A stretch of 6,781 bases of DNA from NCBI GenBank assembly GCA_017508895.1, contig JAFWRA010000229.1, forward strand, positions 1 through 6,781, written 5' to 3'. Of this stretch, positions 4,048 through 6,781 are shown in pieces (the first letter of the stretch is position 1; every line of letters starts with the position of its first letter). The position numbers and the translations under genes are program-made. Under the pieces are notes generated by a model. The model had not been told where the DNA came from and ran no database searches. It saw nothing but the letters and a program-made list of their open reading frames with translations. This stretch comes from Bacteroidales bacterium. Lineage in GTDB: Bacteria > Bacteroidota > Bacteroidia > Bacteroidales > F082.

Positions 4048-6781
4048 TTACAGTTCAAAATATCCAAACCCCGCAATGGCCTCCAGCATCTGATCGACAT
4101 AATCCCAAGAGGTGCTCGACCAGCGGAAACCGAGGCGGTACAGCACTTGTGAGGTGTACTGGTTGTCGGCGGGGATCATCACGGCTTTTTGTCCATGCGC
4201 CATGTCTTGGTAGGCAATCAGGCTGGAGAGACGCTTGGCCTTTTCGGGGTCTTGCTTGGCGGCTTCCAAAGCCTCGCCGAAGGCCTCGGCCTCCACCTGA
4301 CGCGGGGCCTCGCCGATTTTCGCCAACTCTGCCAACACATCGCCGAAATGCACAAAGTGGTCGTTGTAGGGATGGAACAGACAACACTCTTGCGGCGTTT
4401 CGGATAGTAGCACGATGGCCTTCGCGACCTCGTTGATGGGGGAGAACTCCATCGGGGCGCTGGTCAATTCGTATGGATAGCAGCCCAACATCTGATAGAC
4501 ACGGATGCGCCCCATCGCACTGTTCGTATTGAAGTTGATTTGGAACTCACCGTCGGTGGAACGCGGCGCGAGGTTGCCCACACGCATCACCTTGGCGTTC
4601 AACTTGTGTAAGGCCACGGCATCAAGCACGACACGCTCGGAGAGGAACTTGGAATGGACGTATTGGTTGTTGAGGCTTTGGCCGAAATAGAGTTTCTGCT
4701 CGGTGTAAACCGTATTCTCCGGTGGCATCCCGTTGATGGACATTCCAGCGGTGCTGTAGGTGGAAACATGAATCAGCCGGGCGTTGTTCAACAGGCAGAA
4801 CTGGACGCAATGCGCCGCGCCACCCACATTGACATCCTCAATCTCGGTGCCCTTGGAGAAGTGTTTCACCACGGCAGCACAGTTGAAGACCGTGTCCACC
4901 TTGCCGTCCACCTTGATTTCTTGGGTCACATCGCCGTTGATGACGCGCAAACGGCTGCCAAACAACTCGTTATAGTTGTGGCTGAAGTAGTAATACAGCA
5001 TCCCTTTCAGGCGGCGTTCGGCCTTTTCTTCATTCTCCGCCCTCACCATGCACCAGATGACAGGCACATCCTTGCGGTCGATGAGTTCCTTGAGGATATG
5101 GATGCCCAAGAAGCCCGTGGCTCCCGTAACAAGCGCGTTTCCAATGGGTTGCTTCTCACCATTGCGGAATGCGTCAAGCGTATTGCCTTGCAGGACTTTT
5201 TCGATGGGGCCGTAGTTGTAATTACGTGCCTCTTCGTCCTCCTCGGCAACACCTCCCTTGAGGAAGTTGGACAATTGACGCGGTGTCGGGTTGGCGAACA
5301 CGTCGCCGTAGGCGATATGATGGCCAGCCTTGTCAGCCTCGATGATGACGCGGGTCACCATGAGCGAGGTGCCGCCCAACTCAAAGAAGTTGTCCGTCGC
5401 ACCAATCTTGTCCATGGACAGAATGTCGCTGTAAATCTTGCAGAACAGTTTCTCGACTTCGTTAGTCGGCTCAACATATTCATGGTCGGTGGCCTGAATG
5501 ACGGGTGCCGGCAAGGCCTTGCGGTTCACCTTCTGGTTCTGGTTGAGCGGGATGCTTTCGATTTGCATCGTTGCGGCCGGAATCATGTAAGGCGGTTTCT
5601 GCTGGCCGATGAAGGCGTTCAGTTCTTTGATGTCCACCTTTTCGTCGCTGACGATGTAGGCAGCAATGTACTTTCCACCATTCTCATACTCAAAGGCTTG
5701 CACGGTGACATCCTTGATGCCTGGGAATTGGCGAATCACAGCCTCCACTTCTTTTAGTTCGATGCGGAAACCACGGATTTTCACCTGACCATCTTTACGT
5801 CCCGCAAACTGGATGTTGCCGTCGGGCAGATAGCGCACAATATCGCCAGTGCGATAGATGCGGGCGAATTTCGGGTCGTCGCTGAACGGGTTGTCGATAT
5901 AGACCTCGGCGGTCTTTTCGGGACGGTTGAGGTAACTTCTCGTAACATGCGGACCACTAATCCACAACTCACCCATTGCTCCAGGAGGCAAGCGATTGAA
6001 TTGCTTGTCAACAACATAGAGTCGAGAATTGTCGAGCGGCTTACCCACAGGAATGTCCTTCAGTTCTTCGTCAACTTCGTATTCTGTGATGAGGATGGTG
6101 CCTTCGGTCGGACCATAGCCATTGTGCAACTTGAAGTTCTTCGGCGGCACCAACGAAGCCAACTTCTCACCCGCCGCAATCAAGTGTTGCAGCGAGTGGT
6201 TGTCCATGTTGGTGGCAAATTGGTAGGCCACCTGCGTGGTCATGAACGAGTGGGTGATATGGTTCTCGTTGAAGTAATCGTTCACCGCAGGCAGGGTCAG
6301 GCGGATGTCGTCGCCGATGATATATACGCAGGCGCCGCAGGTCAGGGCAGGGTAGAGGTCCATCATGCAGCAGTCGAAGCCGTAGCTGGCGTAGCACGAC
6401 ACATGATGCTCGGCCTTGAGTTCAAAGCGTCGCTGATACCAATGGCAGAAAGCGGCCAAGTTGCCATGCTCCAACTGGCAACCCTTGGGCAAACCCGTTG
6501 AGCCAGAGGTATAAAGCAGGATGAACAAATCAGCCGGATTGACGGTGACATTGACAGGCTGGCTGACTGCCGGCAACTGCTTGATGTCTTTCGTCAGCAG
6601 CACATCGCCTTGGTATTCGTTCACGATGTCGCGCAACGACTCATCGGCAATAAGCAGTTTGGCGGAGGCGTCTTTAATCATGAAATTCAGACGTTCAGCG
6701 GGATAACTTGGGTCTAAGGGCTGATAGGCACAACCGGCCTTCAGCACGCCGAGTGCGGCAATGGGCATCCATTCGCAACGC
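4048..6781 (-). CDS. NRPS terminal module: adenylation, carrier protein, thioester reductase (5' partial)
   Basis: The frame stays open past the right edge (residues RCEW precede the ATG at 6768), so the N-terminus and any condensation domain are missing; 910 codons are visible. Numbering from that Met, adenylation motifs are LKAGCAYQPLDPSYP (9-23), LLYTSGSTGLPKG (84-96), NGYGPTE (216-222), GELWISGPHV (266-275), YRTGDIVRYLPDG (305-317), GRKDGQVKIRGFRIE (323-337) and NQKVNRKALP (411-420, Lys413). The carrier domain has FFELGGTSL with phosphopantetheine Ser468. The reductase domain has the NAD(P)H-binding GATGFLG (549-555), Ser669 in IHVST, and Tyr703/Lys707 in YVHSK. The domain order implies activation of an amino acid, its loading on the carrier, and reductive release of the chain as an aldehyde or alcohol instead of hydrolysis. 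Pocket residues read by eye (D132, C133, M136, F175, I197, A199, G217, I225, L226, K413) suggest an alpha-amino acid with a hydrophobic side chain; this is tentative. The enzyme is cytoplasmic and needs a phosphopantetheinyl transferase, not seen here. Confidence 0.92.
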   Translation of the reverse strand, partial: RCEWMPIAALGVLKAGCAYQPLDPSYPAERLNFMIKDASAKLLIADESLRDIVNEYQGDVLLTKDIKQLPAVSQPVNVTVNPADLFILLYTSGSTGLPKGCQLEHGNLAAFCHWYQRRFELKAEHHVSCYASYGFDCCMMDLYPALTCGACVYIIGDDIRLTLPAVNDYFNENHITHSFMTTQVAYQFATNMDNHSLQHLIAAGEKLASLVPPKNFKLHNGYGPTEGTILITEYEVDEELKDIPVGKPLDNSRLYVVDKQFNRLPPGAMGELWISGPHVTRSYLNRPEKTAEVYIDNPFSDDPKFARIYRTGDIVRYLPDGNIQFAGRKDGQVKIRGFRIELKEVEAVIRQFPGIKDVTVQAFEYENGGKYIAAYIVSDEKVDIKELNAFIGQQKPPYMIPAATMQIESIPLNQNQKVNRKALPAPVIQATDHEYVEPTNEVEKLFCKIYSDILSMDKIGATDNFFELGGTSLMVTRVIIEADKAGHHIAYGDVFANPTPRQLSNFLKGGVAEEDEEARNYNYGPIEKVLQGNTLDAFRNGEKQPIGNALVTGATGFLGIHILKELIDRKDVPVIWCMVRAENEEKAERRLKGMLYYYFSHNYNELFGSRLRVINGDVTQEIKVDGKVDTVFNCAAVVKHFSKGTEIEDVNVGGAAHCVQFCLLNNARLIHVSTYSTAGMSINGMPPENTVYTEQKLYFGQSLNNQYVHSKFLSERVVLDAVALHKLNAKVMRVGNLAPRSTDGEFQINFNTNSAMGRIRVYQMLGCYPYELTSAPMEFSPINEVAKAIVLLSETPQECCLFHPYNDHFVHFGDVLAELAKIGEAPRQVEAEAFGEALEAAKQDPEKAKRLSSLIAYQDMAHGQKAVMIPADNQYTSQVLYRLGFRWSSTSWDYVDQMLEAIAGFGYFEL

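Noticed and set aside
4654..5757. Long open frame on the + strand (367 codons) opposite the NRPS gene
   Set aside because: It lies wholly antisense to carrier and reductase domains whose motifs are unmistakable. Its translation has no recognisable domain; it is a by-product of the codon use of the real gene.
5947..6501. 184-codon + strand frame opposite the adenylation domain
   Set aside because: It is antisense to conserved adenylation motifs, has an Arg/Val/His-rich composition and no family resemblance.

Overview
The window looks like an accessory stretch of a Bacteroidales chromosome, probably Prevotella, Segatella or Bacteroides. The basis is threefold. There is a BspA-type leucine-rich surface protein. 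Several sites match the Bacteroidetes -7 promoter consensus TAnnTTTG (2686-2693 on +; 2580-2587 and 3917-3924 on -). Gene starts lack clear Shine-Dalgarno sequences. No database search was possible, so the genus is inference.

Layout. Positions 1-1020 (+) hold the 3' part of a large BspA-like protein, followed by a hairpin terminator (1052-1083). A convergent AlbA_2/RecG-C-like ATP-binding regulator lies at 1219-2565 (-). It is bracketed by two copies of a 13-bp sequence (1186-1198 and 2617-2629). Positions 2566-3032 carry divergent promoter candidates and then a dense set of perfect inverted repeats (2798-3009). On the + strand these fold into a branched RNA with mutually exclusive alternative helices. 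A small uncharacterised basic protein follows immediately (3033-3269, +). A two-gene operon on the - strand (3887 down to 3280) encodes a short putative antitoxin and a PIN-domain (VapC-like) toxin joined by an ATGA overlap. A terminator (3957-4005) separates this operon from the 3' end of a large NRPS gene (6781 down to 4048, -) with the order adenylation, carrier protein, thioester reductase.

The two ends, the surface protein and the NRPS, are visibly richer in G+C than the middle (about 1200-4010). The middle holds the regulator, the RNA-like element, the small protein and the toxin-antitoxin pair, and it reads as an islet of accessory genes. The NRPS fragment is the terminal module of an assembly line that should release its product reductively as an aldehyde or alcohol; the earlier modules lie beyond position 6781.

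The most unusual element is the structured region at 2798-3009 upstream of the small protein. It matches no RNA family I recognise.
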